This document shows, one piece after another, positions 49,592 through 56,670 of a stretch of 64,000 bases of DNA. Every line of letters starts with the position of its first letter. Position 1 is the stretch's first letter. The position numbers and the translations under genes are program-made. The notes beneath the pieces were generated by a model. The model made no database searches. It was given only the letters and a program-made list of their open reading frames with translations, and was not told where the DNA came from. Origin of the DNA: Lysobacter enzymogenes (GTDB lineage: Bacteria; Pseudomonadota; Gammaproteobacteria; Xanthomonadales; Xanthomonadaceae); assembly GCF_017355525.1 (NCBI RefSeq), contig NZ_CP067395.1, forward strand, positions 3,224,001-3,288,000, read 5' to 3'.

Positions 49592-50839
49592 ATGCTGGAC
49601 AGCATCTACATCGGCATGAGCGGCCTGACCGCCCATTCCAAGGGTCTGCAGACCATCAGCAACAACGTCGCCAACCTCAACACCCCGGGCTTCAAGACCA
49701 CCACGCCGCGGTTTTCCGACCTGTACTACGGCCAGCAGTTCTTCGGCCAGGGCCCGGATTCGGCGCGCGTGGCGACCGCCGGCAGCGGCGTGGAATACGA
49801 CTACGCGGCGCTGAACTTCAAGCAGGGCGAGATCCGCCGCAGCGACGGTCAGCTCGACCTGGCGATCGAAGGCCCGGGCTTCCTGGCGCTGCTGGAAGAC
49901 GGCAAGGTGCGTTACGCGCGCACCGGCCAGTTCATCATCGACGACGACGGCAAGGTGCGCGAGAAGGGCAGCAAGCTGCAACTGACCACGCTCGGCCCCG
50001 ACGGCACCCTGCAGCCGATCACCATCGACAAGCTGCGCTCCAGCGCGCCCAAGCCGACCTCGTCGGTCAAGATCGACGGCTCGCTGCTGTCGATGGGCAG
50101 CGCCGGCAGCGGCGGCACCAATCCGCCGACCACGGCGGAGACGTTCTCGATTCCCAACGTCGAGCTCTACGACGGCTCCGGCGCCAAGATCGTCGCCACC
50201 ATCAAGCTGACCCGCGACACCGTTTCGCCGCCGATCGGCACCAACGGCGCGCGCTGGCAGGTCGTCTTGCTGGACAAGGACTCCAAGACGCTCGGCCAGG
50301 GCGAGATCCGCATGATCGGCAGAACCCCCGAGCCGGGCGCCGACCGCATCACGGTCACCCTGACCTCGGCCAACGGCGTCGCCAGCAGGCTCGATCTGGA
50401 TTTCTCCAGCATCCAGTACCTCAGCGGCAACACCAACAACTCCGGCCTCAAGGTCTCCAAGATCGACGGCTACGGCGCGGGCACGATGTCGGCGCTGCGC
50501 GTGGACGACAAGGGCGCGCTGGTCGTGGACTACTCGAACGGCCAGAAGGAAGAACTCGGCACGGTGGCGATGGCCGACTTCGCCGACCCGCAGCGGCTGG
50601 TGCAGCTCGGCGACGGTGTGTTCGACGCCTCGCAGCTGCCGCCGCCGATCTTCGTCGGCAGCAAGCAAGGCGCCGGCACCTTGTCGTCGGGCGTGATCGA
50701 GGCCTCCAACGTCGACCTGTCGACCGAGTTCGGCCGCCTGATCCTGATCCAGCGCGGCTTCCAGGCGTCTTCGCAAGTCATCAGCACCGCCAACGAAATG
50801 ATCATGCAGCTGTTCCAGATGAAGAGCGGCCAAGGATGA
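49592..50839 (+). CDS. flgE: FlgE, hook protein
   Basis: A 415-residue axial protein with N-terminal IGMSGLTAHSKGLQTISNNVANLNTPGFKTT, the middle QLDLAIEGPGFLALLEDGKVRYARTGQF and the C-terminal GVIEASNVDLSTEFGRLILIQRGFQASSQVI. These are complete hook-protein termini around a variable centre. It shows that the apparatus still encodes an extracellular hook-type structure. An AAGGAG site precedes the ATG. Confidence 0.93.
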   Translation: MLDSIYIGMSGLTAHSKGLQTISNNVANLNTPGFKTTTPRFSDLYYGQQFFGQGPDSARVATAGSGVEYDYAALNFKQGEIRRSDGQLDLAIEGPGFLALLEDGKVRYARTGQFIIDDDGKVREKGSKLQLTTLGPDGTLQPITIDKLRSSAPKPTSSVKIDGSLLSMGSAGSGGTNPPTTAETFSIPNVELYDGSGAKIVATIKLTRDTVSPPIGTNGARWQVVLLDKDSKTLGQGEIRMIGRTPEPGADRITVTLTSANGVASRLDLDFSSIQYLSGNTNNSGLKVSKIDGYGAGTMSALRVDDKGALVVDYSNGQKEELGTVAMADFADPQRLVQLGDGVFDASQLPPPIFVGSKQGAGTLSSGVIEASNVDLSTEFGRLILIQRGFQASSQVISTANEMIMQLFQMKSGQG

Positions 50840-51663
50840 GCGCCGCGACTGCAACGTCTGCACGCGAAAGCGCCGCGGCGCCGCGCTGGCGGCCGCTCGG
50901 ACAAGCCGATGCCGACTGGCTGCGCGAACGCGCAGCCGCGGCGTTGCGTGCGTGGCAGGACGACTGGCTCGACGCCGGCGCGTTCGAAGTGCTCGACGCG
51001 CAGGCCTTCGCTTCGGGCCAGCCGGCCTCCGCCGGCGGCGCCTGCTGGCGCGCCGGCGCGCAGCTGACGGCGCGCACCGAGCCCGGCGCGTGGAAGCGCC
51101 ACGCGCTGGCGGCGATGGCCTTGTCGGCGCAGGCCGAGGCGGTGCCCGACGAGTTGCTCGAACCGGTGCAGGAGCAACTGCTCGACGCGCTGCTCTCGCG
51201 CCTCGCCGCCGCGTTGCTGGACGGCGCCGCGGACAGTCTCGCCGCATTCGAACGCGCGGCGCCGGGAACCGACAGCGGTTTCGCCGCCGGCGGCGTGCGC
51301 CTGCGCATCGGCACCGCGCGCGATCCGCAACTGCTCGACCTGGATTGCGCGGCCGAACTGGCGTGGCGGCGGCCGCTCGCCGCCGCGCCGGCGGCGAAGC
51401 GGGCCGAGCCCGCCGCGCGCGCCGCCGCGCTCGGCGACAACACCGTGCAGCTCTCGGCCGTGCTCGGCAGCTGCGAACTCACCGCGCTGCAACTCAGCGA
51501 ACTGGCGGTCGGCGACGTGCTGACCACCGCGCAGCTGTTGCACGAACCGATCCAGCTGCGCCTGCACGCCGACGGCGCCGCGCCGCGCACCATCGCCCAC
51601 GGCCGGCCGGGACGCGCGCAACAGCGGCTCTCGATCCAGCTCACCACCCTTCAGCAGAAGTGA
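50836..51663 (+). CDS. FliM-like C-ring protein lacking the CheY-binding region
   Basis: A 275-residue protein in the usual place of fliM. The C-terminal 70 residues match a SpoA/FliMN domain (VQLSAVLGSCELTALQLSELAVGDVLTTAQLL...RLSIQL). The N-terminus lacks the FliM switch motif (usually LSQDEIDALL) that binds CheY-P, and I see no middle-domain GGxG motif. The first two hundred residues are Ala-rich and unrecognised, more like SctQ of injectisomes. Its ATG overlaps the flgE stop. Function as part of a sorting platform or C ring is likely; control by chemotaxis is not. Confidence 0.72.
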   Translation: MSAATATSARESAAAPRWRPLGQADADWLRERAAAALRAWQDDWLDAGAFEVLDAQAFASGQPASAGGACWRAGAQLTARTEPGAWKRHALAAMALSAQAEAVPDELLEPVQEQLLDALLSRLAAALLDGAADSLAAFERAAPGTDSGFAAGGVRLRIGTARDPQLLDLDCAAELAWRRPLAAAPAAKRAEPAARAAALGDNTVQLSAVLGSCELTALQLSELAVGDVLTTAQLLHEPIQLRLHADGAAPRTIAHGRPGRAQQRLSIQLTTLQQK

Positions 51664-51668
51664 ACCCC

Positions 51669-52004
51669 ATGAATACCCCGCTCGGCGTCAGCAAGATCGA
51701 CATCATGCAGATCGACCTTCCCGAACACGCGGCCGCCGCGCCGGTCGCCGGCGACAAGCCGGGCCAGCGCATTCCGCTGGACATGCTCGGCGAGATCGCG
51801 GTCAAGGTCGAAATCCAGCTCGGCACGGCCCGGCTCACGGTCAAGGAACTGATGGCCTTGCAGGCCGGTTCGATGCTGACCCTGGACCAGCACCTGTCGC
51901 AGGACGTGGACGTGCTGCTCAACGAACGCGTGGTCGCGCGCGGCGAAGTGGTCGCGGTCGGCGATCACTTCGGCGTGCGGATCAAGCAGCTCGGCGCCGC
52001 CTGA
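51669..52004 (+). CDS. fliN: FliN-type C-ring protein
   Basis: A 111-residue protein. Its C-terminal SpoA domain is complete: LDMLGEIAVKVEIQLGTARLTVKELMALQAGSMLTLDQHLSQDVDVLLNERVVARGEVVAVGDHFGVRI. It pairs with FliM to form the lower C ring and holds FliH. It starts five bases after the preceding gene. Confidence 0.92.
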   Translation: MNTPLGVSKIDIMQIDLPEHAAAAPVAGDKPGQRIPLDMLGEIAVKVEIQLGTARLTVKELMALQAGSMLTLDQHLSQDVDVLLNERVVARGEVVAVGDHFGVRIKQLGAA

Positions 52005-52044
52005 GCGCCCCGTCCGCCGCGGCGGACGGACCGGAAACGACGAC

Positions 52045-52392
52045 ATGTCCATGCAAATCGATTACCTGCGCGTCGCGCTGTCGCTGGCCTTGTGCCTGGG
52101 ACTCGGCGTGGCCGCGATCTTCCTGCTGCGCTCGCGCTTCCGCGGGCTCAGCGTCGGCCCCGCGCGCGATCTGGCGTTGCTGGAAAGCCTGCGCGTGGAC
52201 CCGCGCACGGCCGTGCACGTGCTCGCCTACGGCAACGAACGGCTGCTGCTGACCACGCGCGACAACGCCGTGCACGTGACCGTGCTGCCGGCGGGCGCCG
52301 CGCCGCGCGCGCCTGAGCCGGCGGCCGTCCCGCAAGACGCGGGTGCAGCGCCCGCCACACACGACGCCCGCGACGGAGCGCCCGCGCCATGA
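52045..52392 (+). CDS. fliO: FliO-like export gate assembly protein
   Basis: A 115-residue protein with one N-terminal membrane helix (YLRVALSLALCLGLGVAAIFLL) and a short cytosolic part with LALLESLRVDPRTAVHVLAYGNERLLLTTRD, the FliO pattern. A Pro/Ala-rich tail follows. FliO assists FliP assembly, and the next gene is fliP, whose start overlaps the stop here. Confidence 0.82.
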   Translation: MSMQIDYLRVALSLALCLGLGVAAIFLLRSRFRGLSVGPARDLALLESLRVDPRTAVHVLAYGNERLLLTTRDNAVHVTVLPAGAAPRAPEPAAVPQDAGAAPATHDARDGAPAP

Positions 52393-53174
52393 CCGATTTC
52401 TTCGTCCGCCACCGCCGCCTGCTGTTGCTGGCGCTGCTGCTCGGCGTGTTCGCCGCCGCCTCGGCGATGGCTGCAGCGCCGCCGCAGGCGCCGAGCGTAC
52501 CCGACCCGTTCGCCCAACAAGGCGCCGTGCTCGGCGCGCTCAAGGGCGGCACCAGCGAGAGCGTGCGCATCGCCACCGTGCTGACGATCCTCAGCATCGT
52601 GCCGGCGCTGGTGATCTCGATGACCGCGTTCATCCGCATCATCATCGTGCTGTCGATGATCCGCCACGCCTTCGGCATGCCCGAGACGCCGCCGACGCCG
52701 GTGCTGATCAGCCTCGGCCTGTTGCTGACCGTGTTCACCATGTTGCCGACGCTGGAGAAGGTCAACACGCAGGCCTATCAGCCTTTCATGAGCGGGCAGA
52801 TGACCCTCGACGTGGCGCTGGAGAAAGGCAGCGCGCCGGTCAAGGACTTCATGCTGCGGCAGGTGCGCGAGGACGAGCTCAAGCTGATGTACGAAATCTC
52901 CGGCAAGCCGCTGCCGGACGAACCCGCGCAGGTCGGCCTGTTGCAGCTGACCTCGGCCTTCATCCTCAACGAGCTGCGCGTGGCCTTCCAGATCGGCTTC
53001 GTGATCCTGCTGCCGTTCCTGTTGATCGACCTGGTGGTGTCGAGCGTGCTGCTGTCGCTGGGCATGCTGATGGTTCCGCCGGCGACGATCTCGCTGCCGC
53101 TGAAGGTGCTGATGTTCGTACTGGTCGACGGCTGGAGCCTGATCCTGCAAGGCGTGGTGCTCAGCTTCAAATGA
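52389..53174 (+). CDS. fliP: FliP, export gate protein
   Basis: A 261-residue protein with a cleavable signal (LLLLALLLGVFAAASAMA) and the family motifs LSIVPALVISMTAFIRIIIVLSMIRHAFG, TLEKVNTQAYQPFMSGQMT, AFILNELRVAFQIGFVILLPFLLIDLVVSS and SLPLKVLMFVLVDGW. It is the pentameric core of the channel. In most flagellar operons fliQ follows directly; here a sigma factor gene does. Confidence 0.96.
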   Translation: MTDFFVRHRRLLLLALLLGVFAAASAMAAAPPQAPSVPDPFAQQGAVLGALKGGTSESVRIATVLTILSIVPALVISMTAFIRIIIVLSMIRHAFGMPETPPTPVLISLGLLLTVFTMLPTLEKVNTQAYQPFMSGQMTLDVALEKGSAPVKDFMLRQVREDELKLMYEISGKPLPDEPAQVGLLQLTSAFILNELRVAFQIGFVILLPFLLIDLVVSSVLLSLGMLMVPPATISLPLKVLMFVLVDGWSLILQGVVLSFK

Positions 53175-53923
53175 CCTGGCCGACCGCCCTCGCCCTCCAC
53201 GACGACGACCCCGCCGCGCCCGCCGCGGAAGCGTCGCTGTGGGCGGCGTTGCGGCGCGACGGCTCGACCGCGGCGCGCGAAGCGCTGTTCCTGCGTTATC
53301 TGCCGTACGCGCAAGCGCTGGCCGCGCGCATCTACGGCGGCCGCCACAGCCGCGAGGTGGAACTGCGCGACTATCAGCAACTGGCCTGCATCGGCCTGCT
53401 CGATGCGCTGGACCGCTACGACCCGCAGCATGGCGCGAGCTTCAAGACCTTCTGCACGCCGCGCATCACCGGCAGCGTGCTCGACGGCCTGCGCGCGCTG
53501 AGCGAGGCGCAGGAGCAGATCACGCTCAAGCGCCGCCTGCAGCGCGACCGCTTGAGTTCGCTCAAGGACGGCGGTGCCCGCGACGGCAAGCCGGCCGCGC
53601 GCAAGCTCGAAGCGCTGTCGGAACTGGCGGTCGGGCTAGCCATCGGCCATATGCTCGAAGGCACCGGCATGTACGCCGACGAGCTCAGCGCCAATCATCA
53701 CGACGGTTATGCTGCGGTCGCGTGGCAACAGACCTGCCGCAGCCTGCGCCAGGCGGTGGACCGACTGCCGACCGATATGGCCAAGGTCATCGGTTACCAC
53801 TATTTCCATTCGCTGCCGTTCGAACAGATCGCCGGCATCCTCGGCCTGAGCAAGGGCCGCATCTCGCAGATCCATCGCGCCGGGCTGCGCCTGCTGCGCG
53901 AGAAGATCCAACCCCATTCCTGA
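53171..53923 (+). CDS. fliA: FliA-type sigma-28 factor
   Basis: A 250-residue sigma factor. Region 2 is clear (YLPYAQALAARIYGG, DYQQLACIGLLDALDRYDPQHGASFKTFCTPRITGSVLDGLRAL), as is region 4 (VIGYHYFHSLPFEQIAGILGLSKGRISQIHRAGLRLLREK). The usual D-W-x-PRS motif just after region 2 of FliA is missing, replaced by SEAQEQITLKRRLQ, so promoter or anti-sigma recognition may differ. It lies directly behind fliP (four-base overlap) and should recognise the sigma-28-like promoter at 33423 (inference), giving positive feedback. No anti-sigma factor FlgM is seen in the window. Confidence 0.88.
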   Translation: MTWPTALALHDDDPAAPAAEASLWAALRRDGSTAAREALFLRYLPYAQALAARIYGGRHSREVELRDYQQLACIGLLDALDRYDPQHGASFKTFCTPRITGSVLDGLRALSEAQEQITLKRRLQRDRLSSLKDGGARDGKPAARKLEALSELAVGLAIGHMLEGTGMYADELSANHHDGYAAVAWQQTCRSLRQAVDRLPTDMAKVIGYHYFHSLPFEQIAGILGLSKGRISQIHRAGLRLLREKIQPHS

Positions 53924-53936
53924 TCCGGACCACGAC

Positions 53937-54566
53937 ATGAGAGACGACCGCTACCCCATCGCCTGCGACGACGACCGCATCGACGCGATCAAGGCCGCGA
54001 TGAACCGCTCCGACGACGAAGCGCTGGCCCTGCTCGACGCCGCCGTCGCCGAATTTCCGGCCGATGCGCGTCTGGCCCTGCTGCGCGGCTCGGTCTACGC
54101 CAGTCTCAACGCCTATCCGCAGGCCTTCGCCGACCTGAGCCAAGCCGTGGTGATGGCGCCGGAACTGCACGCGGCGCGCTTCATGCTCGGCTACCTCGAG
54201 CTGTGCCACCGCGGCGCGGCGCAGGCGATCGCGGTGTGGCATCCGCTGACCCGGCTCGGCGAGAACGAAGCGCTCGGCGATTTCGCCCGCGGCCTGACCG
54301 CGCTGGTGACCGGCGAACCGGAGCAGGCGCGCGCCTACCTGCAGCGCGGGTTGGAGGCCAATCGCGATCATCCCGAGCTGTCGCCGTTCGTGCAGTCGCT
54401 GATCGAGAAGTCGCACGAGATCGTCGCCGATGCCGCGCTGTCGCCGGTGCCCGGATTCGCCGCGCCGCCGGTGGCCGATGCGGCGGCGGACGAGCAGGAC
54501 GACGACAACGCCGGCACGGGCAGTCATCTGCTGCTCGGCGGCTACCTCGACCGTCGCGATCACTGA
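53937..54566 (+). CDS. TPR-repeat protein, possible export chaperone
   Basis: A 209-residue soluble protein with at least three TPR-like helical pairs (DEALALLDAAVAEFPADARLALLRGSVYA; AYPQAFADLSQAVVMAPELHAARFMLGYLELC; PEQARAYLQRGLEANRDHPELSP) and an acidic C-terminus. Class II type III chaperones have three TPRs, so a chaperone role for an unseen secreted substrate is a reasonable idea, not shown. It is 13 bases after fliA and overlaps the transglycosylase gene by one base. Confidence 0.7.
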   Translation: MRDDRYPIACDDDRIDAIKAAMNRSDDEALALLDAAVAEFPADARLALLRGSVYASLNAYPQAFADLSQAVVMAPELHAARFMLGYLELCHRGAAQAIAVWHPLTRLGENEALGDFARGLTALVTGEPEQARAYLQRGLEANRDHPELSPFVQSLIEKSHEIVADAALSPVPGFAAPPVADAAADEQDDDNAGTGSHLLLGGYLDRRDH

Positions 54567-55129
54567 TGCGTCCGCACCGTCTCCTGTCGTCGCCGCGCAC
54601 CGCGGCGTTGCTGCTGGCTTCGGCGTTTTCGCTGGCGGCCGCGCCGGCCGCGGCCGACTGCATCGACGACGCCGCACGCTACCAGGGCGTGCATCCGCAC
54701 GTGCTGCGCGCGATCGCGTTCCACGAATCGCGGATGAAGCCCGAGACTGTCAACCACAACAAGAACAGCACCCGCGATATCGGGCTGATGGGCATCAACA
54801 CCGTGCATGGCGGCGAGTTGTCGCGTTACGGCATCGGCCAGGACCGGTTGTTCGATCCTTGCGTCAACGCGTATGTCGGCGCGTGGCTGTTGCGGCGCAA
54901 GGTCGACAAGTACGGCGCCACCTGGAAAGCGGTGGCGGCGTATCACTCGGAGACGCCGGAGATCGGTGAGGCGTATATGCGCCGGATTCAGGACGTGATG
55001 CGGCGTTGGGGGTTGTTGCCGGCGTTGGCGGCGGCGAAGCCGGCGATAGCGAACGCCGCGTCGAGCGCAGCCGCGGGCGTGGCGCAGAACGGTGGCGGCG
55101 AGCTCGACGCGTTGGCGACGATTCGCTGA
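54566..55129 (+). CDS. IagB/IpgF-like lytic transglycosylase
   Basis: A 187-residue protein with a signal peptide (TAALLLASAFSLAAAPAAA). Its SLT (lysozyme-like) domain has catalytic Glu in AIAFHESRMKP, DIGLMGIN, CVNAYVGAWLLRRKVDKYG and AVAAYHSE. The form is that of IagB/IpgF enzymes, which open murein for injectisomes and type IV systems. It stands in for FlgJ, which in flagella caps the rod and cuts murein. It closes the operon. Confidence 0.88.
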   Translation: MRPHRLLSSPRTAALLLASAFSLAAAPAAADCIDDAARYQGVHPHVLRAIAFHESRMKPETVNHNKNSTRDIGLMGINTVHGGELSRYGIGQDRLFDPCVNAYVGAWLLRRKVDKYGATWKAVAAYHSETPEIGEAYMRRIQDVMRRWGLLPALAAAKPAIANAASSAAAGVAQNGGGELDALATIR

Positions 55130-55131
55130 AG

Positions 55132-55152
55132 GGATCGCGTCGACGGCGATCC
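55132..55152 (+). terminator. hairpin after the flagellar-like operon
   Basis: GGATCGC (55132-55138), loop GTCGACG, GCGATCC (55146-55152) begins three bases after the last stop codon. It has a strong stem but no U-run, so it is at best a Rho-assisted or partial terminator. Confidence 0.3.
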
Positions 55153-55283
55153 GCCGACCTGTTCAATTCGATGACGATCTGCCGACGCACCTGCGCGGAT
55201 TTCGATCGGCCCGCACATTCACCCTGATATCGGCCGACGCGCGTCGTCTGCGCCTCGCTGGACCGTTCGCGCACACTGCGCGC

Positions 55284-55628
55284 TCAGGCTTCCTCGACGC
55301 AGGCCTTGCACAGCGCCCAGGCTTCCGCATCTTCGGCCAGCACCGACACGACCACGGCAATGGTCTGGTGGAACTCGGCCGAATTGGCCAGCTCGTCGCC
55401 GAACTCCTCGGCCAGCAAGCCTTCGACTAGGCGCCCGACCAGCACCTTCTCGTCGCCGACCCCGGCCGCCTTGAGCGCCTGCACGGCCTGCAACGGCGAC
55501 TGCCGCCCAGCCTCGCGCGCCGGCGCGCCTTGCTCGCGCGGCTGCCGCGCGGCGGCCACCCCGCCTTGTTTGCGCAAATGCACGCGCAGTTGCGCGATCA
55601 GGCGGTCGAGGCGGGAAATGTCGGTCAT
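55284..55628 (-). CDS. hypothetical protein, 114 residues, facing the flagellar-like operon
   Basis: I do not recognise this cytosolic protein. It has a basic helical start (SRLDRLIAQLRVHLRKQGG), a Gln/Arg-rich linker, and a compact C-terminal part (VGRLVEGLLAEEFGDELANSAEFHQTIAVVVSVLAEDAEAWALCKACVEEA). There is no export signal. It converges with the flagellar-like operon. A role as small regulator or anti-sigma factor cannot be excluded, but it shows no FlgM signature. Confidence 0.6.
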   Translation of the reverse strand: MTDISRLDRLIAQLRVHLRKQGGVAAARQPREQGAPAREAGRQSPLQAVQALKAAGVGDEKVLVGRLVEGLLAEEFGDELANSAEFHQTIAVVVSVLAEDAEAWALCKACVEEA

Positions 55629-55868
55629 CGCGGGAATCGGAATCCAAAGACGGCGGGAGGAAGCGGCGGGAAACCGCAGCCGTACACTGCAACGGCCGGA
55701 TCGCAGCGCCTGCGGCGCTAGCGCCGTGGCGTACGCGCATTATGCTGCATGGCTTGGTGCAAAAACCGTTGCTGGCGCGTGTCTGGCCCAGCGCTGCGGG
55801 GATAAATGGCCCTGTCTGCGGGCCGCCGGAGCGGGCACCGTTGAGGCCCGTCCGAGCGAGCTGCCCGC

Positions 55869-56474
55869 ATGTCCACGTCCGCGTCCCCTTCGCGCCGCCG
55901 TCTCCTCGCAGACGCGCTCGCCGGCGCCGCCGCGCTGAGCCTAGCGCCGTTGGCGGGCGCCGCCGCTCGCTCCGCAACCGCGACGCTGCCCGGCACCGAC
56001 ATCGCCCTGCCCACCGGCGACGTCCACGACTTCGACTTCTTCGTCGGCGACTGGACCTTCCGCAACCGCCGGCTCAAGCAGCGCTGGATCGGCAGCCAGG
56101 ACTGGGACGAGTTCCCCGCATCGCTGCGGTGCGAGAGCCGCATGGGCGGCATCGTCAATCTCGACGAAGGAGTGTTCCCGACCAAAGGTTGGCAGGGCAT
56201 GACCGTGCGCGTGTTCAACCTGCAGGAAAAGCGCTGGTACCTGTACTGGATCAACAGCAGCACCGGGCAACTGTTCCCGCCCGTGGCCGGCGGCTTCGAC
56301 GGTGACCGCGGCGAGTTCTACGGTGACGATACCGACGATGGGCGGCCTATCAAGGTGCGCTTTCGTTGGACCCGCGTCGATGCGGATCATGCGCGCTGGG
56401 AGCAGGCGTTTTCGCTGGATGGGAAGGCGTGGGAGACGAACTGGACGATGGAGCACACACGGGTTGGAGCGTGA
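55869..56474 (+). CDS. Tat-exported protein, DUF1579-like beta-barrel
   Basis: A 201-residue protein with a twin-arginine signal (SPSRRRLLADALAGAAALSLAPLAGAAA). A beta-rich domain starts FDFFVGDWTFRNRRLKQRW and continues with GGIVNLDEG, RVFNLQEKRWYLYWINSSTGQLF and GRPIKVRFRWTRVDADHARWEQAFSLDGKAWETNW. The pattern resembles DUF1579-type, lipocalin-like proteins; the function is unknown. The 240-base gap before it holds no other feature I can support. Confidence 0.75.
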   Translation: MSTSASPSRRRLLADALAGAAALSLAPLAGAAARSATATLPGTDIALPTGDVHDFDFFVGDWTFRNRRLKQRWIGSQDWDEFPASLRCESRMGGIVNLDEGVFPTKGWQGMTVRVFNLQEKRWYLYWINSSTGQLFPPVAGGFDGDRGEFYGDDTDDGRPIKVRFRWTRVDADHARWEQAFSLDGKAWETNWTMEHTRVGA

Positions 56475-56534
56475 TCCTGCGACGGTAGACGGGCGCAGGC
56501 CACGGCAACCGGGCTGACCGCGCCTCCCCAAGCC

Positions 56535-56561
56535 GTCATCCCCGCGAACGCGGGGATCCAG
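56535..56561. repeat. single palindromic unit, diverged 'cattcccgcgaaagcggg' type
   Basis: Contains ATCCCCGCG-AA-CGCGGGGAT, a perfect nine-base stem with a two-base loop, flanked by GTC and CCAG as in the paired copy at 7435-7519. It lies 60 bases after the Tat-protein gene and may end its transcript. Confidence 0.65.
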
Positions 56562-56670
56562 AGCCTCAAGCGCCATGCCACGATTTCACGTCAGTAAGTC
56601 CAGGCGGCGCCGGCCCACCACGTGACATCCCTCATGCCCCGCCCTCACGCGAACGGGCTACCCTACCGGC

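Noticed and set aside
34693..53174. Reading the operon as a Hrp- or Ysc-type injectisome
   Set aside because: Rod, hook, P-ring and L-ring genes (FlgB/C/E/F/G/H/I) are present, and no secretin or needle gene is seen.
33525..55129. Reading the operon as a standard motile flagellum cluster
   Set aside because: No flagellin, cap, junction, stator or chemotaxis genes are present, and the FliG-position and FliM-like products lack motor and switch features. Such genes elsewhere in the genome cannot be excluded.
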